A stretch of 64,000 nt of DNA. It comes from Lachnospiraceae bacterium (GTDB lineage Bacteria > Bacillota > Clostridia > Lachnospirales > Lachnospiraceae). The stretch is taken from NCBI GenBank assembly GCA_017440575.1, contig JAFSGY010000064.1, positions 1 to 64,000 of the forward strand. The letters run 5' to 3'. The translations under genes were made by a program, and so were the position numbers. The notes beneath the pieces were generated by a model that saw only the letters and a list, made by a program, of their open reading frames with translations, made no database searches and was not told the DNA's origin. Positions 45,777 through 53,458 of this stretch are shown here, piece after piece; positions within the stretch are counted from its first letter, which is position 1, and every line of letters starts with the position of its first letter.

Positions 45777-45813
45777 AACGGGAAGCCTGATAAATCAAGG
45801 CTTCCCGTTTTTT
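45777..45813 (+). terminator. guaA terminator, supplied from inside the element
   Basis: AACGGGAAGCC pairs with GGCTTCCCGTTTTTT, 10 bp after the stop codon and to the right of the attL core. Confidence 0.85.
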
Positions 45814-45814
45814 G

Positions 45815-45833
45815 TGCTTGCAAAATGCTTGCA
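45815..45833 (+). repeat. Left arm-type repeats (2 x TGCTTGCA)
   Basis: TGCTTGCA at 45815-45822 and 45826-45833, 11-bp period. The same octamer occurs three times near the right end. Probable binding sites for the N-terminal arm domain of the integrase. Confidence 0.65.
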
Positions 45834-46093
45834 GAAAAAGAGCCGTCTGGCTCTTTTTCTGTTTTGTATATAAATCTCAAACTTCACCATTACATATGTA
45901 TATTGTTCCTGCGAGAATCTCTGATAATTGTGGTAATATAGGCTAATTCTTGTTGCTTTTCCTATAGAAATTGTGTTTGTTATCAACACTTATAGTATTT
46001 TCATGTCTTGTGTTGGTGTCAGGTATTATATCATAAGAGGCATATATTGTCACACTAAAAATATAAAAAATATATAATAAATAGAAAATATGC

Positions 46094-46154
46094 TTGACTG
46101 CACTTGAAATGTAAACTATGATACTTTTGAACAATGAAAATAATATAGTTTACA
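46094..46154 (+). promoter_or_regulatory. Promoter with dyad upstream of excisionase-like gene
   Basis: TTGACT (46094-46099), 17-base spacer, TATGAT (46117-46122). A perfect 10-bp inverted repeat, TGTAAACTAT (46110-46119) and ATAGTTTACA (46145-46154), straddles the -10 and the likely start, so it could be an operator or an mRNA hairpin controlling the excision and integration genes. Confidence 0.6.
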
Positions 46155-46175
46155 AAAATAATGAAAGGAGTACGA

Positions 46176-46364
46176 ATGAAACAGAAAATGTATGTTGATG
46201 TAAACGAAGTTTGTGCAGATTGGGGGGTATCAAGAGCAAAAGGGTATCAAATAATTAGAAAATTAAATCAAGAAATGTTAAAGAAGAATCCTAGTCTTAT
46301 TGTTCTCAATGGAAAAGCAAACCGTAAATTTTATGAGGAGAATTGTTATGGGGGTTGCAAGTAA
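46176..46364 (+). CDS. Excisionase-like small DNA-binding protein
   Basis: 62 aa from ATG 46176 (AAAGGAG at 5 bases); the ATG at 46161 lies before that ribosome site. The pattern YVDVNEVCADWGVSRAKGYQIIRKLNQEM is a MerR-like winged helix typical of small recombination-directionality proteins in Firmicute elements. Its position first in the integrase module supports that role. Confidence 0.65.
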   Translation: MKQKMYVDVNEVCADWGVSRAKGYQIIRKLNQEMLKKNPSLIVLNGKANRKFYEENCYGGCK

Positions 46365-46486
46365 TATAAAAAGCCCTACCACTCGGCAAAGCGGTAGAGC
46401 TAACAGAATACCAATAGTGATATGCTGTATACAACATTAATATATCACATTGTTGGATAAAAATCAAAATGCAAAAGGAGACAGCA

Positions 46487-47221
46487 ATGGCGGATAAGCG
46501 TATGTTTGCGCGAGGAATTGTAGAAAGTGCAAAATTTTTAAAGATGCCCCCGTCTACGCAAAATTTATATTTTCATTTGGCATTAAATGCAGATGATGAT
46601 GGAATAGTTGAAGCGTATTCGGTGATTAATTTGGTAAAAGCAAATGAAGATGATTTAAGAATATTGTTTTCTAAAGGATTTGTTACGATTTTGAATGAAG
46701 ATTTGGTTACATATATCCAAGATTGGAGAATACATAATACTTTGAGAGCAGATAGAAAGAAAGATTCGATTTATCAACAATTATTGTTATCGGTTCTTCC
46801 AGAAACACAATTATTAGAAAAAAGGAAGAGGTCAGATACTAAACAAAATGGACATACAGTGGACGGTCCATGGGCGGCACAGAATAGTGTAGTAGAGAAT
46901 AGTGTAGATAAGAATAGGTTAGAAGAGTGTAAAATATCACTGGGACATGAACGCCTTACACACACAGAATATAATGGTTTGGTCTCTAGATATAATAGTG
47001 AAATTGTGGATGAAATAATAAATAGAATTATTGAGCATCCATATTATAGTTGTTTAAATGTTTCGACCATAACAAAATGGTGCGAGGAAGCTAAAGAATA
47101 TTCTGCAATGACAAATAAGAAAAATAATAGATTTAATAGTAGTCAACGGCAAGAATATGATTTTGCTAAAATAGAGCAACTGCTTGAAGTTAATAGACAA
47201 GAAAATGGAGTGTGTGTTTAA
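46487..47221 (+). CDS. Replisome-organizer-like replication protein
   Basis: 244 aa from ATG 46487 (AAAGGAG at 6 bases). The N-terminal 110 residues (MFARGIVESAKFLKMPPSTQ, LYFHLALNADDDGIVEA, YIQDWRIHNTLRADRKK) match the DNA-binding half of phage replisome organizers. The C-terminus is a small helical region. It probably supports replication of the excised circle. Its end overlaps the integrase start. Confidence 0.7.
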   Translation: MADKRMFARGIVESAKFLKMPPSTQNLYFHLALNADDDGIVEAYSVINLVKANEDDLRILFSKGFVTILNEDLVTYIQDWRIHNTLRADRKKDSIYQQLLLSVLPETQLLEKRKRSDTKQNGHTVDGPWAAQNSVVENSVDKNRLEECKISLGHERLTHTEYNGLVSRYNSEIVDEIINRIIEHPYYSCLNVSTITKWCEEAKEYSAMTNKKNNRFNSSQRQEYDFAKIEQLLEVNRQENGVCV

Positions 47222-48314
47222 TGTGAGTGCAAGTAAGGATACTAAAAGAGGTACATGGAAGATATATCTAAGATATATTGATTGGACTGGGAATAAGGCG
47301 GTTCATACAAAACGTGGATTTGCAACCAAACGTGAGGCGCTAGAGTATGAAAGAAATTTTTTGCAATCTCAGTCCAAAGATATAAATATGAGTTTTGAAT
47401 CCTTTGTAGAGATTTATATGCGAGACATGAAGCCAAGGATAAAATATACTACTTATTTAACTAAAAAACATATTATTGAAACTAAGATATTGCCCTGCTT
47501 TGGAAAGCGTAGTCTTGCATCAATTAAGGCTTCCGATATTATTCAATGGCAAAATGATTTATTGAAAAAAAGGGATGAAAAAGGTGCTGCATATTCGCCA
47601 ACATATCTTAGAACTGTACAGAATCAGCTTAGTGCAATTTTTAATCATGCTTGTAGATTTTATTCATTGCCCCAAAATCCGTCTTCGCAAGCAGGAAAAA
47701 TGGGAAAAGCAAAGGCGAAAGAAATGCTCTTTTGGACAAAAGAAGAGTATATATGTTTTAGTGAATGTATGAAGTCGAAGCCGATTTCATATTACGCATT
47801 TGAGATACTTTTTTATTGTGGAATAAGAGAGGGAGAACTGTTGGCATTAACAGCTGGAGATTTTGATTTGGAAAATCAAAGATTGATAATAAATAAATCA
47901 TTTCAGAAGATAAAAGGTGAAGTATATATTACAGAGCCGAAAACAGAAGAAAGCAATCGTACAATTGCTTTACCAAAGTTTCTCTGTAGGGAGATAGAAG
48001 ATTACTGTGCTTCTATATACGGCTGTGAGTCTAATACAAGACTCTTTGAAGTATCAAAGAGCTATTTACATCATGAGATGAACAGAGGGTGCAAAGAGAG
48101 TGGTGTGAAGCGAATTAGGGTACATGACCTTAGACATTCTCATGTGGCATATTTAATTTCACTTGGGTTTTCTCCTGTAACTATTGCAGATAGGTTGGGA
48201 CATAGTTCAACTGTTATAACAGATCAGTATTCACATTTATATCCATCTGTGCAAACAGAATTAGCTGATAAATTGGAAGAAGATAGAAAACGGGAGGAGG
48301 AGACAGTAAAGTAA
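47205..48314 (+). CDS. int: Tyrosine integrase, Tn916-like
   Basis: About 369 aa. An N-terminal arm-binding domain (RGTWKIYLRYIDWTG, KRGFATKREALEYE), a SAM-like core-binding domain (about 55-150) and a catalytic domain with Arg in CGIREGELLAL near 208, HDLRHSHVAYL near 306 (His, Arg) and LGHSSTVITDQYSHLYP near 332 (His and the nucleophile Tyr) are all intact. The start is uncertain: TTG 47184, ATG 47205 or GTG 47223 are in frame and none has a strong ribosome site. It should recombine the 14-bp att cores. Confidence 0.88.
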   Translation: MECVFNVSASKDTKRGTWKIYLRYIDWTGNKAVHTKRGFATKREALEYERNFLQSQSKDINMSFESFVEIYMRDMKPRIKYTTYLTKKHIIETKILPCFGKRSLASIKASDIIQWQNDLLKKRDEKGAAYSPTYLRTVQNQLSAIFNHACRFYSLPQNPSSQAGKMGKAKAKEMLFWTKEEYICFSECMKSKPISYYAFEILFYCGIREGELLALTAGDFDLENQRLIINKSFQKIKGEVYITEPKTEESNRTIALPKFLCREIEDYCASIYGCESNTRLFEVSKSYLHHEMNRGCKESGVKRIRVHDLRHSHVAYLISLGFSPVTIADRLGHSSTVITDQYSHLYPSVQTELADKLEEDRKREEETVK

Positions 48315-48315
48315 A

Positions 48316-48669
48316 ATGTATAAGAGAGAGAATTTGGGGAAAGGAAAAGGGCAATTAAAAGAAATAGGTTATAAACGCTATAGAAATCAAATTATGAATT
48401 TTCGAGTAACGGTAGAAGAAAAGCAGAAAATTGAAAAGCGGATGGAATTATCTGGGCTGTCAAAGCAGGATTTCTTTATACAATCACTAATGAATCAGCA
48501 AGTAATATGTATTGGTAATATAAAATCATTTACAGAAATAAATAGACAGTTATTGCAGATAGAGGAACACTTGAAAAATGTTACAACATTAGTTGAACTC
48601 GATGAAAATATGATGGAAAGTTTGCGAATGATATTAGAGCTTTATGTTGGGATTAAGAGAATTAATTGA
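48316..48669 (+). CDS. MobC-like mobilization protein
   Basis: 117 aa. A basic N-terminus, then a ribbon-helix-helix pattern with MNFRVTVEEKQKIEKRMELS and GLSKQDFFIQSL, and a helical C-terminus, as in relaxosome accessory proteins of Firmicute mobilizable elements. It begins one base after the integrase stop. No relaxase gene follows, so any mobilisation would need one from elsewhere. Confidence 0.65.
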   Translation: MYKRENLGKGKGQLKEIGYKRYRNQIMNFRVTVEEKQKIEKRMELSGLSKQDFFIQSLMNQQVICIGNIKSFTEINRQLLQIEEHLKNVTTLVELDENMMESLRMILELYVGIKRIN

Positions 48670-49048
48670 TAGTAAACTTGCCTGCGTATAATGCACAAGT
48701 AAAAAAAGAATATTGTAAAAATAAGGACAGGTATCATAGCATTTCCTTAAAGGTAACATTTAAATATATGTTAAGAATAATAATGATAATTTTATATGTT
48801 TTAACGTTTTAGAAATCATAGCAAGCATTGGAAACGTTCCCACCGATATATCGAGGGGAACGTTTCCTACTTGTTAGTCACTATGTTGGGGCAAGCCCCC
48901 TAAAACCCCCAGAAAACGACAACTTACTCACTGTGAGTACGATTAATCTCTGTGAAAAATATAGTGTAAAATTTGCGTATGTAGAAGAAAAAAGATGAGT
49001 TGCTGAGTAGAAAAAAGATATTTTTTTTTAAGGAAAGACCTCTGAAAG
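48670..49048. other. Non-coding region, possible oriT
   Basis: Contains a perfect 12-bp stem GGAAACGTTCCC/GGGAACGTTTCC (48830-48841, 48856-48867) whose loop holds the palindrome CGATATATCG. Next are a GC-rich GGGGCAAGCCCC with CCCCC tracts (48888-48911) and the palindrome TACTCACTGTGAGTA (48925-48939). A GC-rich, palindrome-dense island next to a MobC-like gene in AT-rich DNA is what a transfer origin looks like. No gene seen. Confidence 0.4.
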
Positions 49049-49363
49049 CTATTTAGGAGTATTTACAAAAACTTTTTCCAAATGAAAAATTTCACCATTT
49101 ACTTTTATGAATTCGTTATTCCATTCGAGGTCATCGTATAACATATTCGCATCCTCTAATTCAAATTCGGCTGGAAGTCCAGTGTCTGCGAGATAGTCAT
49201 AGTTTATAACAGTCATCTTGTTATCACAATCTATTTGAATATCGAGAAAAGATAAACTTAATGTAATTGGTGAAAGGCAAATATTGTTAGGAAGATTTTT
49301 ATCTAATGCTATTAAAAATTCAGCAATGCTTATGGGTGTATAATTTAATAGTTCGATTTTCAT
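49049..49363 (-). CDS. Small acidic hypothetical protein
   Basis: 104 aa from ATG 49363 (AGGAG ten bases upstream; a longer frame to 49414 overlaps the upstream gene). Acidic, no signal or helix, several predicted strands (ITLSLSFLDIQIDCDN, MTVINYDYLAD). Family not recognised. Paired with the membrane gene at 49377, 13 bp away. Confidence 0.5.
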   Translation of the reverse strand: MKIELLNYTPISIAEFLIALDKNLPNNICLSPITLSLSFLDIQIDCDNKMTVINYDYLADTGLPAEFELEDANMLYDDLEWNNEFIKVNGEIFHLEKVFVNTPK

Positions 49364-49376
49364 CTTATAAACGCTC

Positions 49377-49817
49377 CTATTCTTCTGTATCAAAATATCC
49401 ATGAGTTTCAGCATGACGTATTATGAAATAATCATGTATATTGGTTATTAATCGTATAAAAGTGGTAATACTGAATAGAATACTGAGAATGCTCATTGTA
49501 TAAACTATTAGGTCGATGTCTATGTGTAATATTTCTGCAATTTTATCAGCGATATAGGCAAATGCTAAAAGGCCAATAATTGCTGCAAAGCCACCAATCA
49601 TTATTCCCAAAAAAGATTGGAAGTATATGAATAGCCCTAGACCTATAAAAAAAAGGGTTGTCATTCCAATAGATATAAGTATTCTATCAAGAGCCCAATC
49701 TTTCTTTTCGGGATATGCTCCAATAAGTAAGAAATGATTTGCGACCCAAAAAGAGATAAGATATAAAATTTTTGCTTTGATGCTTTTAATATAGTTTTGA
49801 GAATTAAGTGTGTTCAT
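49377..49817 (-). CDS. Small membrane hypothetical protein
   Basis: 146 aa with four hydrophobic segments (about 15-33, 44-66, 70-90, 105-128) and charged ends. Family not recognised. AAGGAG lies before the ATG. Divergent from the XRE repressor gene, and its promoter region contains the repressor's presumed operators, so it is probably repressor-controlled. Confidence 0.55.
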   Translation of the reverse strand: MNTLNSQNYIKSIKAKILYLISFWVANHFLLIGAYPEKKDWALDRILISIGMTTLFFIGLGLFIYFQSFLGIMIGGFAAIIGLLAFAYIADKIAEILHIDIDLIVYTMSILSILFSITTFIRLITNIHDYFIIRHAETHGYFDTEE

Positions 49818-49857
49818 AATGTAATCTCCTTGTTGTAATTATTATTTATGTCATAGT

Positions 49858-49928
49858 GGACTAATACCAGTCCCATTGTAACACATGTCTGTACATAAAA
49901 TAAAGAGAAAAAGGACTAATTTTAGTCC
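49858..49928. promoter_or_regulatory. Two XRE operator-like dyads between divergent genes
   Basis: GGACTAATACCAGTCC (49858-49873) and GGACTAATTTTAGTCC (49913-49928) share GGACT...AGTCC arms and are centred 55 bp apart. They lie between the membrane gene and the XRE gene, as expected for autoregulation with looping or dual control. Confidence 0.7.
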
Positions 49929-49942
49929 AGAAGGAAACTCTT

Positions 49943-50185
49943 ATGTCAGATATGAAAATTAAACAGGATAGGAATAATACAATAGGTAATAATATTCGTA
50001 GAGTACGTAAAGACCGTGGAATAGGACAGACTGAACTAGTAAGGGAATTACAATTAATCGATGTGGAAATGACAAGAGAAACGCTTGTGAAGATTGAGAG
50101 AGGAATACAACATATTCAGTTAGAGCAGTTACGAGGAATAAGAGATATATTGAAAACAACATATGAAGAGTTATTGGATAAGTGA
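49943..50185 (+). CDS. XRE-family repressor of the element
   Basis: 80 aa, almost entirely a helix-turn-helix domain (NNIRRVRKDRGIGQTELVRE, TRETLVKIERGIQHIQLEQL). Starts 15 bp after the second operator-like dyad. Lies 170 bp ahead of the ATPase gene and may control that pair too. Confidence 0.8.
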   Translation: MSDMKIKQDRNNTIGNNIRRVRKDRGIGQTELVRELQLIDVEMTRETLVKIERGIQHIQLEQLRGIRDILKTTYEELLDK

Positions 50186-50355
50186 GTTATTATTGTTAAT
50201 TTATTACAAAAGTTTTACTATGTAAGAGCACGAACGATTTGTTATGTTTAAGGAAGTAACTTGTCTAAAAGTGTAGAATGCATAGATAAAATAATATTTG
50301 TAATATAAAAGGTTTAAGAATATAATGATAATAATAAATAACTTAGAGGTGTCAT

Positions 50356-51768
50356 ATGAAAATAAAAATTATAGATTTTGGGCCATTGAAAGAATTTGAG
50401 TTTGATTTATCAAAAAAATTTATTGTGACATATGGAAATAATAATATAGGAAAATCTTATGCCATGCAGATGGTTTATTTATTATTAAAAACATTTATTG
50501 GTATTAGAAGAGGATATACTTTTCATGTTGATGAAAAATATTATATGTTAGGAAGTGGTTTTTCTAATTTTACCAATGAAATAATGAGTAAATTAATAAT
50601 AGATTTTATTGATAGTGATATGGAAGAAAAAGATGTGACGACTGCATTAAAAATATTAATGTTTAAATCATTATCAGAAACTGTAATGCCAGAGTTTATG
50701 AGTTCTTGTAATAATACATTTGGAAACTTTCAAAAGACGTTAGAACAAAAACCCCATATATATTTAGAATTTGATGAATATAAATTAGATATAGATATGA
50801 AAAAAAGTGAAATAGATGGAGAAATAGAATTGTTTCCAATCTATTTGAAAAAGACAGAAAATAGTATGCACGGGTCTAGAAAATGCAAGAATCATATGGA
50901 TGTTTATGTTTATAATAATGAATATCGAAGACCGATGGGTGTGATTTATGAGCAAATGAACAAAGTATATTTTAATTTATTGTATACTATTTCGATAAAT
51001 TATGAACAAGTTTATTTTTTGCCTGCTTCAAGGTCTGGTATTTATAGTGGAATGAATGCATTTGGTGCGATAGTTGCAGAATTGTCTAAGAATAGAGCTT
51101 TTTTAACAAAAAAAATAGAATTACCAGGAATATCCGAGCCGATATCGGACTATTTCATATCTTTATCTAATATTGCTAATAGATATAATTCAAGAGTAAA
51201 AAATGATGTTAGACTGTCGGATTATTATTCTAAAATCGAAGATAGGATACTAAAGGGGAAGGTTTTGTTTGATAAGAGTAAAAATGCATTAGTATATGTG
51301 CCTAATGATTTAGATTCGGTGTTTGAAATGACAGAAGTTTCTTCGATGGTGTCAGAGGTTTCACCTATTGTTGCATTTTTAAAGTATATTATAAATTCGA
51401 GAAGGATTAGAAGTGAAAAAAGAAGTTCTATTTTGTTTATAGAAGAACCAGAAGCGCATTTGCATCCTAATAATCAAATTGAACTTATAGAAATATTTTC
51501 AGAATTAGCATCTGCAGGATTAACGCTAGTAGTATCATCGCATAGTAACTATGTATTTAATAAATTGAATAATTTAGTCTTGGGTAAGAAGCTAGATTAT
51601 CATATATATCAGCCTATTTATTTAGAACAAGGAAAAGAAGGAAGCAAATCGAGAATTTTACCTATTGATGAATGTGGAGCTGATGATGAAAATTTTATAG
51701 ATGTAAGTGAAAAATTATATAATGAGCGAGAGCAAATTATACAAGATTTGAATATTGGTGAGGATTAA
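50356..51768 (+). CDS. AAA/ABC-type ATPase, candidate defence sensor
   Basis: 470 aa. Walker A GNNNIGKS at 27-34, Walker B ILFIEEPEAHLHP with Glu about 363-364, and an H-loop SSHSNYVF with His about 396, all as in the AAA_15/AAA_21 group related to OLD and RecF ATPases. The middle (about 60-330) is a helical insertion, without long coiled coil or TOPRIM domain. Two bases separate its stop from the next gene, so the two are co-expressed. Such ATPases usually work with a small toxic effector in phage defence (as in PARIS, Septu and retron systems); that role is inferred here. Confidence 0.75.
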   Translation: MKIKIIDFGPLKEFEFDLSKKFIVTYGNNNIGKSYAMQMVYLLLKTFIGIRRGYTFHVDEKYYMLGSGFSNFTNEIMSKLIIDFIDSDMEEKDVTTALKILMFKSLSETVMPEFMSSCNNTFGNFQKTLEQKPHIYLEFDEYKLDIDMKKSEIDGEIELFPIYLKKTENSMHGSRKCKNHMDVYVYNNEYRRPMGVIYEQMNKVYFNLLYTISINYEQVYFLPASRSGIYSGMNAFGAIVAELSKNRAFLTKKIELPGISEPISDYFISLSNIANRYNSRVKNDVRLSDYYSKIEDRILKGKVLFDKSKNALVYVPNDLDSVFEMTEVSSMVSEVSPIVAFLKYIINSRRIRSEKRSSILFIEEPEAHLHPNNQIELIEIFSELASAGLTLVVSSHSNYVFNKLNNLVLGKKLDYHIYQPIYLEQGKEGSKSRILPIDECGADDENFIDVSEKLYNEREQIIQDLNIGED

Positions 51769-51770
51769 GA

Positions 51771-52343
51771 ATGGTTTCTAGGATAAAAAATAATCCTAAA
51801 TTGAAGGATTATTTGAGGAACAAAATAGAGGATGAAGGAATCGAAGTTGAAGTTGATGTAAGATTACAAGAAAGCGAATATGTAGCAATAAAGGTTGATG
51901 ATTTCTATAATAATCTGCATCAAGCTGTGGTTCCAAAAGCTACTGATTATGTTGTTGTAGTTGATAATTCGTGTGATTCGTATAGTATGTATATATTAGA
52001 AATGAAAAATGTGAAATCACCTAAGTATCTTGTTGTAAAGGATATACAAGAAAAATTTACAACAACTATTTATGATTTTTTATCTGAGCGATTTAAAGAT
52101 ATCTTTATGGATGATAGGTATAAGTATAAGCCAATTAAGCTGTATTTGGTTTCGGATGCATATGGTGTAGGTGGAAAGTATCAAACTCATGGGGAATATA
52201 TTAAATTTTTGGAAAAAGTTAATAAAAGAGACTCGCTTAAAGTTGATAGGAGCTTGGGAAATAAAGTATATAAGTTTAGAAATCAATATTTAAGAATTGA
52301 ATATGACATTCCACCTAATCCAGTTATTAGAAAAAATGTATAA
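51771..52343 (+). CDS. Small partner with D...ExK nuclease-like motif
   Basis: 190 aa, no recognised family. Residues 56-80 read KATDYVVVVD, then a short turn, then YILEMKN: Asp59 (or Asp65) followed by Glu77-x-Lys79 on adjacent hydrophobic strands, the arrangement of PD-(D/E)XK nucleases. The C-terminus (about 115-190) has alternating strands and basic residues. No signal or membrane segment. It begins two bases after the ATPase gene. It is not HNH (PtuB) or TOPRIM (AriB), so the pair does not match those known systems. The catalytic assignment is an inference from a short motif. Confidence 0.55.
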   Translation: MVSRIKNNPKLKDYLRNKIEDEGIEVEVDVRLQESEYVAIKVDDFYNNLHQAVVPKATDYVVVVDNSCDSYSMYILEMKNVKSPKYLVVKDIQEKFTTTIYDFLSERFKDIFMDDRYKYKPIKLYLVSDAYGVGGKYQTHGEYIKFLEKVNKRDSLKVDRSLGNKVYKFRNQYLRIEYDIPPNPVIRKNV

Positions 52344-52379
52344 ATGCTAGGTACATAAAATAATTTTTCAATGAGACAT

Positions 52380-52413
52380 AAAATGTTACTTTTTTAGAAG
52401 GAGTAACATTTTT
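52380..52413 (+). terminator. Terminator of the ATPase/effector pair
   Basis: AAAATGTTAC pairs with GTAACATTTTT. Confidence 0.75.
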
Positions 52414-52431
52414 ATATGTATTAAGTGGTTA

Positions 52432-52461
52432 TGCTTGCAATATGCTTGCAATATGCTTGCA
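52432..52461 (+). repeat. Right arm-type repeats (3 x TGCTTGCA)
   Basis: TGCTTGCA at 52432-52439, 52443-52450 and 52454-52461, 11-bp period, same octamer and orientation as near the left end. About 100 bp inside the attR core. Confidence 0.7.
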
Positions 52462-52560
52462 AAAATCCTAAAAAACATATATATTATGGAAAAATGAGAG
52501 ACTTCGTAGATAAGAAGTAACGGAAAATCAATATTTATAATGATATAGAAAAATGCTAAT

Positions 52561-52574
52561 ATTGAGATGGAGTA
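52561..52574 (+). other. Right attachment site (attR core)
   Basis: ATTGAGATGGAGTA, identical to the end of guaA at 45753-45766. Sequence to its right is presumably the original guaA downstream region. Confidence 0.8.
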
Positions 52575-52623
52575 GACATCAATTTCAAAATTGATGAAAT
52601 TTAAGATGAATTTTCAGAGTTTT

Positions 52624-52652
52624 AAAAAGTTGCGACAATGTCGCAACTTTTT
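52624..52652. terminator. Hairpin just right of attR
   Basis: AAAAAGTTGCGACA pairs with TGTCGCAACTTTTT. Before integration it would have been the first strong terminator after guaA. Confidence 0.75.
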
Positions 52653-52880
52653 ATATGGTCATAATTTGCGTAATTTTTGCTTAATGAAGATAAACCGAAA
52701 AAAATATTATGTGGTCATGCGTGAAAAAGAAGTAAACGCACAACCGATTTAGCGTTACAAAAAGAAAATTGGAAGAATAGATTTTGAGCCAATCCAAAAT
52801 ACGCAAAATTCAGTTGTGAGAATCTATGTAGATGGATATAATATTAATAGAAACAGTAGAACTGTGAGAGGAGTGATTTT

Positions 52881-53162
52881 ATGACATTAACAGATGTGAA
52901 TATTAAAGTACCAACGGGAATGACGATGTATTTAAAGCCACAAAATCAACATGCTGAATTAGTTAGAAATGCTCTTTTACTATATCCATATATTAATGAC
53001 AGAACAATTTCGCATGGAAAGGCTGCGGAGATTTTAGAAATTTCAAAATATGAATTAATTGAGCTCTATGACGGTCTAGGTTTAGCATATTTGTCACAAG
53101 ATATCGAAGAAATAGAGGAAGAGATGGAGGCTTGGGAAAAGCTGAAAGGAGCAGTTAAATGA
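52881..53162 (+). CDS. UPF0175-family antitoxin-like protein
   Basis: 93 aa. The segment LRNALLLYPYINDRTISHGKAAEILEISKYELIELYDGLG, with its GKAAEI and short helix-turn-helix, matches UPF0175, the usual partner of DUF3368 PIN toxins. Its stop overlaps the PIN-like frame by 4 bp. Ribosome site GAGAGGAG. It seems intact although the toxin is truncated. Confidence 0.8.
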   Translation: MTLTDVNIKVPTGMTMYLKPQNQHAELVRNALLLYPYINDRTISHGKAAEILEISKYELIELYDGLGLAYLSQDIEEIEEEMEAWEKLKGAVK

Positions 53163-53413
53163 TAGTTGTATCAGATACAACACCTCTCATTTCATTGATG
53201 AAGATTGGACAGCTGGAATTGATAAACAAGCTGTTTGGTGAGATACAAATACCGGATGCAGTGTTTGATGAGCTTGTGCTCAATCCTAAGTTTGTAAGCG
53301 AGAGTAAGCAAATTAGAGAAAGCGATTTTATTCATAGAGTATCTGTTACGGATACAAAAGCCGTAAATTGTAGTATGCAATATGTTTATGAACAGACATT
53401 GCAAATGCATTGA
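53159..53413 (+). pseudogene. Truncated DUF3368/PIN toxin
   Basis: 84 codons. The N-terminus IVVSDTTPLISLMKIGQLEL carries the first PIN aspartate, and QIPDAVFDELV follows as in DUF3368. Family members run to about 150-160 residues, with further acidic catalytic residues in the second half (GEAEAI, DDxxxR). Here the frame leaves the family pattern after about residue 65 and stops. It is therefore probably inactive, cut short at the junction with the Jet genes. Confidence 0.75.
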
Positions 53414-53458
53414 TTTCTTTGTAAGTCCGCATTATAATGACACCAAAGGAGCTTACAG

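Larger units (their letters stand above)
45753..52574. mobile_element. Integrative element in the 3' end of guaA
   Basis: Bounded by the 14-bp direct repeat ATTGAGATGGAGTA (45753-45766 inside guaA, 52561-52574). Just inside each end are TGCTTGCA arrays with an 11-bp period. It contains excisionase-like, replisome-organizer-like, tyrosine integrase and MobC-like genes next to the left end, then cargo with an XRE repressor and an ATPase/nuclease-like pair. Base composition is visibly more AT-rich than the flanks. The guaA 3' end is a known integration hotspot for islands and ICEs. No relaxase or conjugation genes, so at most mobilizable. Confidence 0.85.
52344..52880. other. Intergenic junction around attR
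   Basis: No supported gene. Holds, in order, the effector terminator, three TGCTTGCA arm repeats, the attR core and a second terminator (each listed separately), then about 220 bp of AT-rich sequence before the UPF0175 gene. Confidence 0.6.

Noticed and set aside
50356..52343. Assignment of the ATPase/effector pair as PARIS, Septu or Gabija
   Set aside because: The small protein lacks HNH and TOPRIM features and has no helicase partner; similarity is limited to the general ATPase-plus-effector layout.
52432..52461. TGCTTGCA array as a CRISPR or plasmid iteron
   Set aside because: Three octamers with 3-base gaps are too short for CRISPR, and the matching pair near the other end of the element fits integrase arm sites better than replication iterons.
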